Assembly (NCBI GenBank): GCA_963971535.1
Contig: OZ020591.1
Coordinates: 16,074,623 to 16,138,622 of the forward strand
Direction: 5' to 3'
Source of the DNA: Notolepis coatsorum
Taxonomy: Eukaryota > Chordata > Actinopteri > Aulopiformes > Paralepididae
DNA: 64,000 nt
Part shown: positions 43,570 through 54,565 of the stretch, piece by piece
Layout: every line of letters starts with the position of its first letter
How positions within the stretch are numbered: the stretch's first letter is position 1
Made by a program: the position numbers and the translations under genes
Notes under the pieces: model-generated
Database searches by the model: none
Told to the model about the DNA's origin: nothing
What the model saw: only the letters and a program-made list of their open reading frames with translations

Positions 43570-45747
43570 TGTTATGGTTTGTAACCGACCCCAATCGCAC
43601 AACACAAGACAGGTATGATGGTTTGCCAAGAAACAGATATTTATTGAACAACAGGGAAATACAGGGAAAAGGGCACTGTCCCTTTAAGGGAGAATCACAA
43701 ATACAGGAATATAATATGAGGGGAAGGAAAGGTGCCTTTAAGAGGCGGGCAGGAAAAGGGAACACTAAGGGAAAGTAAGGGAACGCCTAAGGGAAGGTTA
43801 AGGGAACGCCTTGGGACAGAGGAACTAGAGACTAGGTAAACCAGGGACAAGGAGAACTAGGGAGAGAGGACTAGGGACTAGGAGAGCTAGGGAACAGGAG
43901 AAACGGGGACTAGGGGAACTAGGGACAAGGAACTAGGTGGAACTAGTAGGGGAGAACTTGGGACCAGGAACTAGGTGGAACTAGAAAGGGGAGAACTAGG
44001 GAACAGGAACTAGGTGGAACTAGAAGGGGAGAACTTGGGACCAGGAACTAGGTGGAACTAGAAGGGGAGAACTAGGGAACAGGAACTAGGTGGAACTAGA
44101 AAAGGGGAGAACTAGGGAACAGGAACTAGGTGGAACTAGAAAGGGGAGAACTAGGGAACAGAGGGGACTGAGGCCCGCGGAGGCGGGCTGGGAAACAGGG
44201 AGGAACTGGGAGGACTGGTGGAAATCATCTGGGCCGCTCTGCAGGACAGAGGAGATAGTTAATGCACAAAAGGGAAAAAACAGAGCAGGTGCAGAACAGT
44301 CCAAATAACAAAGTGAACAAAGTAATAATATCTTCGTGTGACAAACACACAGGGGGAGATGTAAAGTCCAAAAAATACTATTCTAAGTGAGAACCAAAAA
44401 CAGAGGCAATACGCTGGGGAAGAGCAGCGGGACGAGGGCAAGGGGCATTACGCTGAGTGAGTGACATCACAATCAAAACTCACCCAGGCGTATGCGTAAA
44501 GGTACAGGGGCAGCAGCGGGAACGGGGGCAAGGGCACTACGCTGAGTGAGTGACATCACAATCAAAACTCACCCAGGCGTATGCGTAAAGGTACAGGGAC
44601 AGCAGCTGCGGGGTGCCGGCTGTCCGAGCCGAGGACAGAGTGGTGCAGGAACAGGCAGCGGGGCGAGAGCGTCGCCACCGGGGCGCCGGCTGTCCGAGCC
44701 GAGGACAGAGTGGTGCTGGAACAGGCGGCGGTGGCGATGGCGGTGGCGAGGGTATCGCCACCGGGGAGCCGGCAGTCCGAGCCGAGGACAGAGTGGTGCT
44801 GGAACAGGCGGCGGTGGCGAAGGTGTCGTCACCGGGTAGCCGACTGTCGGAGCCGAGGAACAGAGTGGTGCGCCACTGCTTGAGTGCGCACCGGAACCGA
44901 GAGACGCGTCGGGGTGCGTCTGCGAGGAGGAGTGTGCCAAGCACGAAGGTCTAGAAGATGCGCGTTGCGCGCTGGTCTGGAGAGCGTGCCAAGCTCGAGG
45001 GTTCTTGGAAGATGCGCGTTGCGCGCTGGTCTGGAGAGCGTGCCAAGCTCGAGCGTCCTTGGAAGATGCGCGTTGCGCGCTGGTCTGGAGAGCGTGCCAA
45101 GCTCGAGGGTTCTTGGAAGATGCGCGTTGCGCGCTGGTCTGGAGAGCGTGCCAAGCTCGAGCGTCCTTGGAAGATGCGCGTTGCGCGCTGGTCTGGAGAG
45201 CGTGCCAAGCTCGAGCGTCCTTGGAAGATGCGCGTTGCGCGCTGAGGACTGGAGAGCGTCTGCGCTGGTCTGGATGTGCGTCAGGACGAACAGCTGCGCG
45301 GGGGTCTGCAGTGGAACGCTGGGGTGCCTCCCGTGGAAGTACAGGGAGCGCAGACCAGTCTCCCCCACAGGCAACGGCGACAGCTGGCGAAGGCTGGAGC
45401 AAACATCTCGACGCCGGAGAATGGAACAGCATAGGCAGACAGAGGATCTCCCGAAAGAGTCTAGATGTTTAGAGAATATGACTCGGCAAGTATACAACAC
45501 GACCCCACGCCAAAACGAGGGGAAGCGCCCTGGTATTTAAAGCCCACAGGGGGACTAATTAGCCTGCCACCACAGGTGCGAGAGATAATAGAATATCGAA
45601 CAGGTGTGGCCACTAAGGGTAAGGAACGAGAGGGTGGGGGCTAGAGAGAGTGAGTGAGAAGGGAAAATAAACAGTATAGAAGGGAAATAAACAGTATAGG
45701 CTTAAAGAAACAGAGAAAAGGTAGTGAGCAGCGGGCAAAACCTCACA
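43570..45747 (-). repeat. LTR (3' in element orientation) with internal tandem arrays
   Basis: Contains about 40-bp AGGTGGAACTAGAAGGGGAG units at about 43920-44165; an 80-bp duplication at about 44447-44600; units of about 70-80 bp with CCGGCTGTCCGAGCCGAGGA at about 44618-44865; and a 54-bp array at about 44950-45240. Open frames over the GC-rich arrays occur on both strands and in several frames because unit lengths are multiples of three. Confidence 0.9.
44950..45243. repeat. 54-bp tandem array inside the LTR
   Basis: Five full units plus part of a sixth, beginning GAAGATGCGCGTTGCGCGCT and ending in either GGGTTCTTG or GCGTCCTTG, which alternate in part. The whole array is repeated in the other LTR at 48497-48790. 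Confidence 0.9.
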
Positions 45748-47116
45748 GTATCCCCCCCTCCAACGGGAGCCACCCGGCGACCCAAAACAAATACAGACAG
45801 AGTGGCAGGGGGCAAAACAAGAGGTACTGGCCAAGCCAGCAGGGGAAGCCACCACAAGAGTGGGGCTAGCAAAAGAAACAGGGTCGCCGAGGGGTAACTG
45901 GGGGAACTGGTCTAGAGGAACTGGTCTAGAGGAACTGGGTCTAGAGAACTAGTCTAGAGGAACTGGTCTAGAGAACTGGTCTAGAGAACTGGTCTAGAGA
46001 ACTGGGCTAGAGAACTGGTCTAGAGAACTGGTTTAGAGAACTGGTTTAGAGAACTGGTCTAGAGAACTGGTCTAGAGGAACTGGTCTAGAGGAACTGGGT
46101 CTAGAGAACTGGTCTAGAGCAACTGGTCTAGAGGAACTGAGGGGCAAGCAGGGTAGCAAAGGGGTAACCATGGTAGCACCGGGAAAGGGCTAGCAGAGGG
46201 AAGGTTGCTGCCAGGGCACTGATAGCTACAGGGCCTATGCTAGCTGTACTGCTACATCAACATAGAGGCTGCGCAAGCTGCCGGAGCCAGGCTAGCAGAG
46301 GGAAAGGGTAGCTGCCAGGGCACTGATAGCTACAGGGCCTATGCTAGCTGTACTGCTACATCAACATAGAGGCTGCGCTAGCTGCCGAGCTAGGCTAGCA
46401 GAGGGAAAGGGTAGCTGCCAAGGCACTGATAGCTACAGGGCCTATGCTAGCTGTACTGCTACATCTACATAGAGGCTGCGCTAGCTGCCGGAGCTAGGCT
46501 GGCAGACAGGGCTGGACCAGCATGAGAGAACAAGCTAGCTGGAAGGACAGTCCTAGCTGTGGGAATACTGACCTTGCTAGCTGAAGGGCAGTCCTAGCAG
46601 TGGGAGAAACTACACAAAAAAGTGGAGGCCATGCAGAGGGACCGGGTTAGCTGCTTGGGCCTGGCTAGCTACAGGGCCTATGCCAGCTGCAAGGCTGCAT
46701 TAACATAGAGGCTGTGCTAACAGCCGGGGCCAAGCTAGCAGACCGGGGCCATGCAGAGGGAAACTGGGTTAGCTGCCAGGGCATGGCTAGCTACAGGGCC
46801 CATGCCAGCAGCAAGGGCTGCATAAACATAGAGGCTGTGCTAGCAGCCGGGGCAAGACTAGCAGACAGGGGCTCTGCTGAGGGACTGGGTTAGCCGCCAG
46901 GGCATGGCTAGCTACAGGGGGGTCAAACAGGGCAAAACGGGAAGCAAACAGGGGAGCTAACCGGGGAGACTAACAAGCTAAACAGGGAAGCTAAACTGGG
47001 CTAAACAGGGAAGCTAACAGGGCTAACAGGGGAGCTAGAGGGGACAAGAAAAAAAAAGGCAAACTCAACATACACAGTCTGTGCTGGCTGGGGTCGTAGA
47101 CTTGGTGGGGTCGTAC
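45748..47116. repeat. Interior of minisatellite LTR element
   Basis: After the tract at the left LTR border, 45900-46140 holds 13-18-bp GGTCTAGAGAACT units. 46170-46920 holds about six diverged copies of a roughly 105-120-bp unit with CTACAGGGCCTATGCTAGCT and CAACATAGAGGCTGCGC. Then GGGAAGCTAAC-type short repeats run to 47040. No protein-coding remains except a possible altered gag start at 47070-47116 (minus). Confidence 0.85.
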
Positions 47117-49294
47117 TGTTATGGTTTGTAACCGACCCCAATCGCACAACACAAGACAGGTATGATGGTTTGCCAAGAAACAGATATTTATTGAACAACA
47201 GGGAAATACAGGGAAAAGGGCACTGTCCCTTTAAGGGAGAATCACAAATACAGGAATATAATATGAGGGGAAGGAAAGGTGCCTTTAAGAGGCGGGCAGG
47301 AAAAGGGAACACTAAGGGAAAGTAAGGGAACGCCTAAGGGAAGGTTAAGGGAACGCCTTGGGACAGAGGAACTAGAGACTAGGTAAACCAGGGACAAGGA
47401 GAACTAGGGAGAGAGGACTAGGGACTAGGAGAGCTAGGGAACAGGAGAAACGGGGACTAGGGGAACTAGGGACAAGGAACTAGGTGGAACTAGTAGGGGA
47501 GAACTTGGGACCAGGAACTAGGTGGAACTAGAAAGGGGAGAACTAGGGAACAGGAACTAGGTGGAACTAGAAGGGGAGAACTTGGGACCAGGAACTAGGT
47601 GGAACTAGAAGGGGAGAACTAGGGAACAGGAACTAGGTGGAACTAGAAAAGGGGAGAACTAGGGAACAGGAACTAGGTGGAACTAGAAAGGGGAGAACTA
47701 GGGAACAGAGGGGACTGAGGCCCGCGGAGGCGGGCTGGGAAACAGGGAGGAACTGGGAGGACTGGTGGAAATCATCTGGGCCGCTCTGCAGGACAGAGGA
47801 GATAGTTAATGCACAAAAGGGAAAAAACAGAGCAGGTGCAGAACAGTCCAAATAACAAAGTGAACAAAGTAATAATATCTTCGTGTGACAAACACACAGG
47901 GGGAGATGTAAAGTCCAAAAAATACTATTCTAAGTGAGAACCAAAAACAGAGGCAATACGCTGGGGAAGAGCAGCGGGACGAGGGCAAGGGGCATTACGC
48001 TGAGTGAGTGACATCACAATCAAAACTCACCCAGGCGTATGCGTAAAGGTACAGGGGCAGCAGCGGGAACGGGGGCAAGGGCACTACGCTGAGTGAGTGA
48101 CATCACAATCAAAACTCACCCAGGCGTATGCGTAAAGGTACAGGGACAGCAGCTGCGGGGTGCCGGCTGTCCGAGCCGAGGACAGAGTGGTGCAGGAACA
48201 GGCAGCGGGGCGAGAGCGTCGCCACCGGGGCGCCGGCTGTCCGAGCCGAGGACAGAGTGGTGCTGGAACAGGCGGCGGTGGCGATGGTGGTGGCGAGGGT
48301 ATCGCCACCGGGGAGCCGGCAGTCCGAGCCGAGGACAGAGTGGTGCTGGAACAGGCGGCGGTGGCGAAGGTGTCGTCACCGGGTAGCCGACTGTCGGAGC
48401 CGAGGAACAGAGTGGTGCGCCACTGCTTGAGTGCGCACCGGAACCGAGAGACGCGTCGGGGTGCGTCTGCGAGGAGGAGTGTGCCAAGCACGAAGGTCTA
48501 GAAGATGCGCGTTGCGCGCTGGTCTGGAGAGCGTGCCAAGCTCGAGGGTTCTTGGAAGATGCGCGTTGCGCGCTGGTCTGGAGAGCGTGCCAAGCTCGAG
48601 CGTCCTTGGAAGATGCGCGTTGCGCGCTGGTCTGGAGAGCGTGCCAAGCTCGAGGGTTCTTGGAAGATGCGCGTTGCGCGCTGGTCTGGAGAGCGTGCCA
48701 AGCTCGAGCGTCCTTGGAAGATGCGCGTTGCGCGCTGGTCTGGAGAGCGTGCCAAGCTCGAGCGTCCTTGGAAGATGCGCGTTGCGCGCTGAGGACTGGA
48801 GAGCGTCTGCGCTGGTCTGGATGTGCGTCAGGACGAACAGCTGCGCGGGGGTCTGCAGTGGAACGCTGGGGTGCCTCCCGTGGAAGTACAGGGAGCGCAG
48901 ACCAGTCTCCCCCACAGGCAACGGCGACAGCTGGCGAAGGCTGGAGCAAACATCTCGACGCCGGAGAATGGAACAGCATAGGCAGACAGAGGATCTCCCG
49001 AAAGAGTCTAGATGTTTAGAGAATATGACTCGGCAAGTATACAACACGACCCCACGCCAAAACGAGGGGAAGCGCCCTGGTATTTAAAGCCCACAGGGGG
49101 ACTAATTAGCCTGCCACCACAGGTGCGAGAGATAATAGAATATCGAACAGGTGTGGCCACTAAGGGTAAGGAACGAGAGGGTGGGGGCTAGAGAGAGTGA
49201 GTGAGAAGGGAAAATAAACAGTATAGAAGGGAAATAAACAGTATAGGCTTAAAGAAACAGAGAAAAGGTAGTGAGCAGCGGGCAAAACCTCACA
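47117..49294 (-). repeat. LTR (5' in element orientation)
   Basis: 2178 bp, same length as the other LTR and identical apart from one substitution noticed. Includes the same internal arrays. Confidence 0.9.
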
Positions 49295-49299
49295 GGTTG

Positions 49300-49778
49300 C
49301 TTGAGGTTAAAACAGCGTTTTTATAAAGCAACTGAGATGGGGTTTTTTCCTCTTCCGACGACCACATCCCACGACCTGGGTTGGTTATCGACGGATTCTC
49401 GTTCATGTCTGGGGGATGATGACGGAATGGATCTGGACATATGCAGAGGGGTCTCACGCCCTTGGGGTGGGCCACCAGGCGCGGTTCGCCCGAACGTCTG
49501 GGTGGTGCCTTCTTTTCATGTTAAGATCGACACGCATATCTGCCCTTTCTCCTGGAGTAGGCATGTCGGCGTGGTTAGGGCACGGGACTGGTTCTGGTCA
49601 CGCTGGTCCGGATCAGTTGAACCCGTTGTCCGCCGGGGATGCAGATCTGCTGTTCTGGTACCCTGAGGGACTTGGGCTTTTTTCAGGGGGAAAAATGCCA
49701 GGTCGGTCCGGGTGTCACAGGGTTAAGCGCTATGGAGACTCTGGTTGGGTAAATTTTTTACTCAGCACTGTCGTACTG
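49300..49778. other. DIRS-like element, body after nested LTR element
   Basis: No recognised gene. A 131-codon frame (49271-49666) begins in the LTR and has no known motif. GC-richer than the left body. Confidence 0.4.
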
Positions 49779-49897
49779 GCTTACGGCCATGCCGACCTGT
49801 ACACGCTCGATCTCGTCGGATCTCGGCCGCTACGCAGGTTGGTCCTGGTTAGTACTTGGTTGGGAGACCGCCTGGGAATACCAAGTACGGTGTGCTT
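49779..49897 (+). rRNA. 5S rRNA-like sequence 2
   Basis: A 119-nt match to the full length of 5S rRNA, from GCTTACGGCCATGCCGACCT to GTGTGCTT, including CGCTCGATCTCGTCGGATCT, TCCTGGTTAGTACTTGG and GGGAGACCGCCTGGGAATAC. More base changes than copy 1 in the A-box region (CCGCTACGCAGGTTGG), with a good C-box region. A T5 run lies 20 nt downstream (49917-49921), a possible polymerase III terminator. Same orientation as copy 1. Diverged, so probably not a functional ribosomal gene; it could act as an internal promoter. Confidence 0.8.
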
Positions 49898-51048
49898 AGG
49901 GGCTGGTTCTCCATTCTTTTTCGCTCCTCTCTCACGCATGGCGAAGAGGGGCCTGTTGGGGTGGTCTTTGACCTCCTCTGGTGACCCTGTGCTTCCCGTA
50001 TCGCCAGGCCCGGTCCGAAGTAATGTTTCGTCGACCCGTAGGCCTGGGTTAACCCTTTTTTGAAAATTGAAACACTTGTACTGCGGTATAGCCGGTGTAT
50101 ACCCGCAGGTGTGTTTTGGAGTTTTTTCTTGAGGGGTTATAGGAACAACCACCGCATTGGGTAACACCAAGGTGGTTGATTCCCTGGTGTGTTGGAGCAG
50201 TGTCAACTCCTGGGTTCACCGTTTGAGGGTGCCCCTGCACGTTCATGACGTCTGCCAATCGTGTCAGCCTTCTCTGCCTCAACCCCTCTGGGTGGGGTTT
50301 TTTAAATGGAGGCTTGGTCATGCAACACCGCCAGCTTCCGCTCCTTCCGCCGGGGCGGCTGTGTTCAGCTGTCCCCTCTGGCGCCTGTCTCGTCCGCAGT
50401 CTCCATGCTAGGGTTGATAGCCTGTTGCCTGGTTTTTCCCCGGTGCGCTGCCTGCTTCCGTTGGTTAACCTTTTTTGTGTGCTTACGGCCATGCTGACTG
50501 CTTGTTGCAGGGTCAGTGTGCCAGGCGGTGTACTATTGGGGGGACAGGGCCCGCTCGGCTGAGGGGCCTTTGTCCGAATACGCTGGCGATGTGGGGGGCG
50601 GGGCACTACGTGCCCGCCTGGTGGGGTCTTGATGCTGGCATCATGGACTTCTCCGGGCCCCCGTTCCAGGGGGTCCAGTCCCTTTGGTGGGTCTGGGTCT
50701 TCCTTCGCGCTCCGCTGCTACGGCCTTGCCACGGGGTTGGGTTTGCCCTTGACCCCGTGATTCTGGGGGCAGTAACGAGGTTGTTTCCTCCGTTCGTTCC
50801 CGGGTGGCATGCGGATTGTGCGTGTGTGTAGTCGTGGGGTCAAGCCACGGTCTGCTCACCCTGTGCGTTGAGTTGCTTGAGTGCCTCTTCGCACGGTCGG
50901 GTCCGTCGCCCTCCCGTGAAGCCACCAATAGGGGGGGTGCCCTCCATTAGGGTGGGTCGGGGGGGCTCGGCCCTCCCTGATCTGATGGCTGTGGGGGGCC
51001 TCAGCGGGGTGTATTTGTCGAGCTTCTAGCTCCCGCTCAGCTCCTATT
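49898..51048. other. DIRS-like element, right body
   Basis: GC-rich and non-coding by inspection. Frames of 105-215 codons on both strands lack recognisable motifs and mutually overlap. No tyrosine recombinase, reverse transcriptase or methyltransferase motif was seen. Confidence 0.4.
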
Positions 51049-51088
51049 ATGCAACAGACGCAGAGCGGGAGCTAGTGTGATACAGAAC
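51049..51088 (-). repeat. Internal complementary region
   Basis: The exact reverse complement of 40141-40180. It joins ATGCAACAGAC (the outermost bases of the right terminus, 51319-51329) to the complement of the left-end extension. In DIRS elements such a region templates completion of the cDNA ends. Just upstream, 51027-51039 and 51063-51075 form a 13-bp hairpin stem (CTAGCTCCCGCTC). Confidence 0.75.
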
Positions 51089-51170
51089 GTTAGGTTATGA
51101 CTATAACCAAGTTCTGTTAACACTAGTGGACGCTCTGCGTCTAGACGCCGCTGCGGCCCTTGATTTTTCA
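51089..51170. other. Segment between internal complementary region and right repeat
   Basis: Contains GTTAGGTTATGACTATAACC, an imperfect palindrome, and GACGCTCTGCGTCTAGACGC. Not found elsewhere in the window. Confidence 0.4.
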
Positions 51171-51329
51171 TTGTGATGAAATTTGTTGGGAAGGAGATGA
51201 GTGTGTGGCACCACCCCTGCTTATATAGGTAAGCGGATGGGGGTGTGGCCAGATGAATGCTGGCATTTAAAGGTACATTTGTGAAATTATTCAGTGTATA
51301 TATGCTGAAGCGAGATATATGCAACAGAC
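51171..51329 (-). repeat. Right inverted terminal repeat
   Basis: Reverse complement of 40170-40325 with a 3-nt insertion. It ends ...ATGCAACAGAC directly against minisatellite sequence. Confidence 0.85.
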
Positions 51330-51384
51330 GATATGAGGACTGTATGTAACTAGGAGAGATATGAGGACTTTGTGTAACTATCTT
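51330..51384. repeat. 28-bp minisatellite, right flank remnant
   Basis: About two units (GATATGAGGACTGTATGTAA, then CTAGGAGAGATATGAGGACT) that continue the array broken at 40140 in phase. Confidence 0.9.
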
Positions 51385-51396
51385 ATCTTATCTTAC

Positions 51397-51500
51397 CTCA
51401 GTGGTTAATAAAGGAACATCTCACCTGAGTGGTTAATAAAGGAACATCTCACCTGAGTGGTTAATAAAGGAACATCTCACCTCAGTGGTTAATAAAGGAA
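51397..51500. repeat. 28-bp TTAATAAAGGAACATC minisatellite beside gap
   Basis: Nearly four copies of AGTGGTTAATAAAGGAACAT plus CTCACCTG, a different unit from the large array, running into the assembly gap. Confidence 0.9.
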
Positions 51501-51700
51501 NNNNNNNNNNNNNNNNNNNNNNNNNNNNNNNNNNNNNNNNNNNNNNNNNNNNNNNNNNNNNNNNNNNNNNNNNNNNNNNNNNNNNNNNNNNNNNNNNNNN
51601 NNNNNNNNNNNNNNNNNNNNNNNNNNNNNNNNNNNNNNNNNNNNNNNNNNNNNNNNNNNNNNNNNNNNNNNNNNNNNNNNNNNNNNNNNNNNNNNNNNNN
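51501..51700. other. Assembly gap (200 N)
   Basis: Exactly 200 unspecified bases, probably a placeholder size. The tandem array on its left edge suggests unresolved repeat content. Confidence 0.98.
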
Positions 51701-51975
51701 ACGTTCTCAGATACAGTCACACCTAACTTGTTGTGAAGACATGTGTTACATTCCATTCGTAGAGGCAATTAGGCACTGTCTGTAGTCTGTGCTCAAACGA
51801 GGGGACATTAAATGCGCATTCGCGGGAGCGCGCACGTGGTGCGTGTCACCCCAGATGATTTCAATAACGCACCACTGCTCCTTACTGTAGAAAAAACCAC
51901 AGAACTATATGAAACATCAAGAGAGAGAAGACAGTGATGTCAACACATCTATACATCGACACCTCCTGTATAGGT
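51701..51975. other. Non-coding spacer
   Basis: Unassigned sequence with a CpG-rich patch (about 51810-51845). Nothing recognised. Confidence 0.4.
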
Positions 51976-52392
51976 GCTCTCAAAGTGCTCTCAAAGAACA
52001 CCTACGGGAGGCTGCCATTCTAAACTGGCCCCCGTAAAATGTCCAAACCCCCCCTCCCACGGTCCCACCCCCTCCTAATGTACAGTTTCCTCCCCCTTGT
52101 ATATATATATTTTCTGTTAGGATCTCTGTTTAACAGTAGGCCTACTTTATATCTGTATGTCGTGTATGTCATAAATGTCATGATATATATCTGTATATCA
52201 TGATATATATCTGTATACCTGTATGTTGCGTATGTCATAAATGTCATTATGAATTGAAAATGGGGGACCCTGATGTAAACAAGACAAGTCTTTCTCTGGT
52301 CTGCATCCCCTACAATTGTGTGTATTGAGCCGTACTGTATTGTACCCATTCTGCAATCTGTTTAGTTGCAAACAGTTTTCAATCAATCAATC
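51976..52392 (+). mobile_element. L2 copy E, extreme 3' end
   Basis: Begins within the last codons of L2 ORF2 (ALKEHLREAAILNWPP-like) and continues through the 3' untranslated region (GAATTGAAAATGGGGGACCC, CTGGTCTGCATCCCC, TTCTGCAATCTGTTTAGTTG) to (CAAT)n at 52379-52392. Strongly 5'-truncated, as usual for LINEs. Confidence 0.85.
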
Positions 52393-52808
52393 CCACGTCG
52401 TACAGTATTTTCTGTATGCAAACCTTGTTTCTCCCCCCTCTGATGGAACAGTCCACATTCATTCGTGCGTCATCTCGCGTCGTCCAGACCATAGATATCT
52501 ATATAGAACACTAGATAGCTTACCCGCGCTGCCGGCCAATGTAGAGCGACGTCGTCGTAGAGGGGCCATCTTGCTCGAGGCAGCTCAGCTACTGATAACA
52601 TTCATGTCTATGGTGCATGTACTATTTAAATAACCATAGATTGCTCAATTCTTTACCGATTTCCAAACGGGTTGGTTTGCTATAAACATAAAATATGTAG
52701 TTATGATACTGCATAGACTTTCATATGAAAATAACTTTAAACAGATAAGTATAGCAATGGCTTTACACACACAGATAAGGTAGCCTATTTATATTACTTA
52801 CACACACA

Positions 52809-52809
<1 letters not shown>
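52393..52809. other. Non-coding stretch with possible small MITE
   Basis: 52488-52614 is bounded by short inverted ends (ACCATAGATAT / TGTCTATGGT) and may be a 127-bp MITE, but no target duplication was verified. The rest is unassigned. Confidence 0.3.

Positions 52810-52810
<1 letters not shown>

Positions 52811-52868
<58 letters not shown>
52811..52868. repeat. (TA)n microsatellite
   Basis: About 28 TA dinucleotides, nearly pure. Confidence 0.95.
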
Positions 52869-52874
<6 letters not shown>

Positions 52875-53664
52875 TCCATCCCACTTATTTTATTACATTG
52901 TCAATAGTTAAAGAAAAAGGATAAGGAAAGCACTCCAATTTTATTGCCACACAGCATCATCATCAATCATCAAACCTTTATTGTCAGACACTTGGTCCAT
53001 AGATGTCACATAGACAAAAAACACGTTTATAAAAGAGAGTCCCCCCACTCACCTTCACTGGATTAGAGACATACTGTACTTTAGCAAACTTGAAAAGATA
53101 AGATGTACTCTGAGAGGTTCTTCATCTATGTTCAAGAAAACGTGGGGTTCATTCCTTGTACTTGTGGATGATGGACAGTTCCATACTATTCCAGAATAGC
53201 CATTTTTATGCTGCTTGCTTGCTGGTATTCATCTGTGTGAACATTAATTCAACGTGAGTTATTTGATATACCGTATATACATTGGAGAAGCATATTTGGG
53301 TACCTGAACGTGTGCTATATATTTGATATACTATGTATATACTTTTGAGACGACTGTCGTGCGACCAAATCAGTGTTTGTTTGTCTTATTATTTACTTTT
53401 GAACTGTTTCCTTTTTTCCCCCTTTTCTTTTCTTTTCTTCTGTTTAATGTTGTTATCTGTTCTATGTGGACAATGACAATACAATAATAATAATAATAAT
53501 AATAATAATATATGCAGACATATACTTCGATTTCTATGTCCTCAAAAAAAGTATAATAAACAAAAAAGTGAAAAAAATAAATAAAAGAGAGCCATACCGG
53601 AATTTCCACATTTGTGACGGAGTACGACTGAGGAGAGAAACACCAAGTCAACGCTCTTACTCTC
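52869..53664. other. AT-rich non-coding spacer
   Basis: Includes an (AAT)n microsatellite at 53482-53511 and CT/TTC-rich stretches. No gene seen. Confidence 0.4.
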
Positions 53665-54130
53665 CTAATGCCCTTTGAAAAGGACAGTTTTGGTGAGCTT
53701 CTGTCTCATGTTGCCACTCTGTAAGGTCAGAGTATCTAATTTGGCAATGTGGTGCAGACGTAGCTTGAAAAACAGGGACACAACTAATGTCAACAGCATA
53801 TGGTGGTGACTGTCAATGCCATGCTGTGTTTCACCGATGTGCTCCCCGAGCAAAAACACATCCTCTGACCCTATCCTCTTGCGCACAATGTAGAGGACTT
53901 CCAGCGGTTTGATGGGCTGTGATCGTCTGGAATCAGCTGATGACTGGCGAATGACCCACTCTGCTGCCCTGACAATCCTCACCGTGCCTTCAGATGGAAT
54001 CACTAGGCCTCCATTGTTTTCGAGAGCAGATGGTAACTCTTGTCCTGACAAGCAGATGCAGCGTCCGTCACCAGGCTGGCACGGCAGACATCACAGGACA
54101 GCTTCTTTAATGTCCATCGCACAACAAATC
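53665..54130 (-). pseudogene. P-element/THAP9-like transposase, last exon
   Basis: On the minus strand, a splice acceptor (CTAATTTTAG) precedes an exon starting at 54130. It reads LSCDVCRASLVTDAASACQD, then, after a frame change near 54030, ENNGGLVIPSEGTVRIVRAA, FLLGEHIGETQHGIDSHHHM and QKLTKTVLFKGH, with a stop at 53665-53667. The Cys pair, the GGLV.PSE..V..V..AE block and the closing KL.K..LFKG are features of the C-terminus of P-element-type (THAP9-like) transposases. The frame change shows it is decayed. An upstream exon of the same kind lies at 55490-55690, also minus. Confidence 0.6.
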
Positions 54131-54534
54131 CTAAAATTAGAGGTAGACTGATTAATAATATAATAACTTATAATAATAATAATTAATAAGTATGGGGAAA
54201 TTAGAATTTCCAACTGTGAACATTTCTTTTTTTGGACTATCATCCAATTAATCAGCAATCATTTTCACCCTAGGTTTTGACTATTGGCACAATCGGCTAT
54301 AGGTCAATCAGTCAACCTTAACTGAAATGTACACAAGGGCGTTGTCCACAAGACCATCGAAGCGGGTGGGGAGGTAGCTGTGGTCATGTACAATGGCAGG
54401 AATGTCAGCAAACGGGGATGGAAGATCTTCTCCTCCTTCAGCAGAGGACATATCTACAGCTGACAGGTTTGATCGCGATTTCCTTCTCTCTGACTGTCAG
54501 CGCTAGCTCTAGTCTCCACCCACCGCCCCCCCCC

Positions 54535-54565
<31 letters not shown>

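Larger units (their letters stand above)
43570..49294 (-). mobile_element. Non-autonomous LTR retrotransposon packed with minisatellites
   Basis: Two 2178-bp LTRs (43570-45747 and 47117-49294) around a 1369-bp interior, with a 5-bp duplication GGTTG (43565-43569 and 49295-49299). LTR ends are TG...CA. Minus orientation is proposed because, read that way, the bases before the 3' LTR form a polypurine tract (GGAGGGGGGGATAC). The bases after the 5' LTR also resemble a Ty3/Gypsy-type gag start region, although the ATG is absent. The interior has no gag or pol; it is filled with tandem repeats. One substitution was seen between LTRs (44741 C, 48288 T), so insertion is very recent. The Ty3/Gypsy label is an inference. 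Confidence 0.85.
40141..51329 (+). mobile_element. DIRS-like element carrying 5S rRNA-like sequences
   Basis: An 11.2-kb insertion within the 28-bp minisatellite (5.5 kb without the nested LTR element at 43570-49294). The ends are inverted: 40170-40325 is the reverse complement of 51171-51329. The left end has a 29-nt extension (40141-40169) absent from the right terminus, and an internal copy at 51049-51088 is the exact reverse complement of 40141-40180. Asymmetric inverted repeats plus an internal complementary region are the hallmark of DIRS-type tyrosine-recombinase retroelements. The minisatellite phase is continuous across the insertion with no duplication, also as expected for them. 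No reverse transcriptase or recombinase frame was recognised, so it would be a non-autonomous member. Classification is structural inference. Confidence 0.65.

Noticed and set aside
49416..50606. Overlapping frames up to 215 codons on both strands
   Set aside because: GC-rich sequence overlapping the 5S-like copy; no domain motifs and mutually overlapping.
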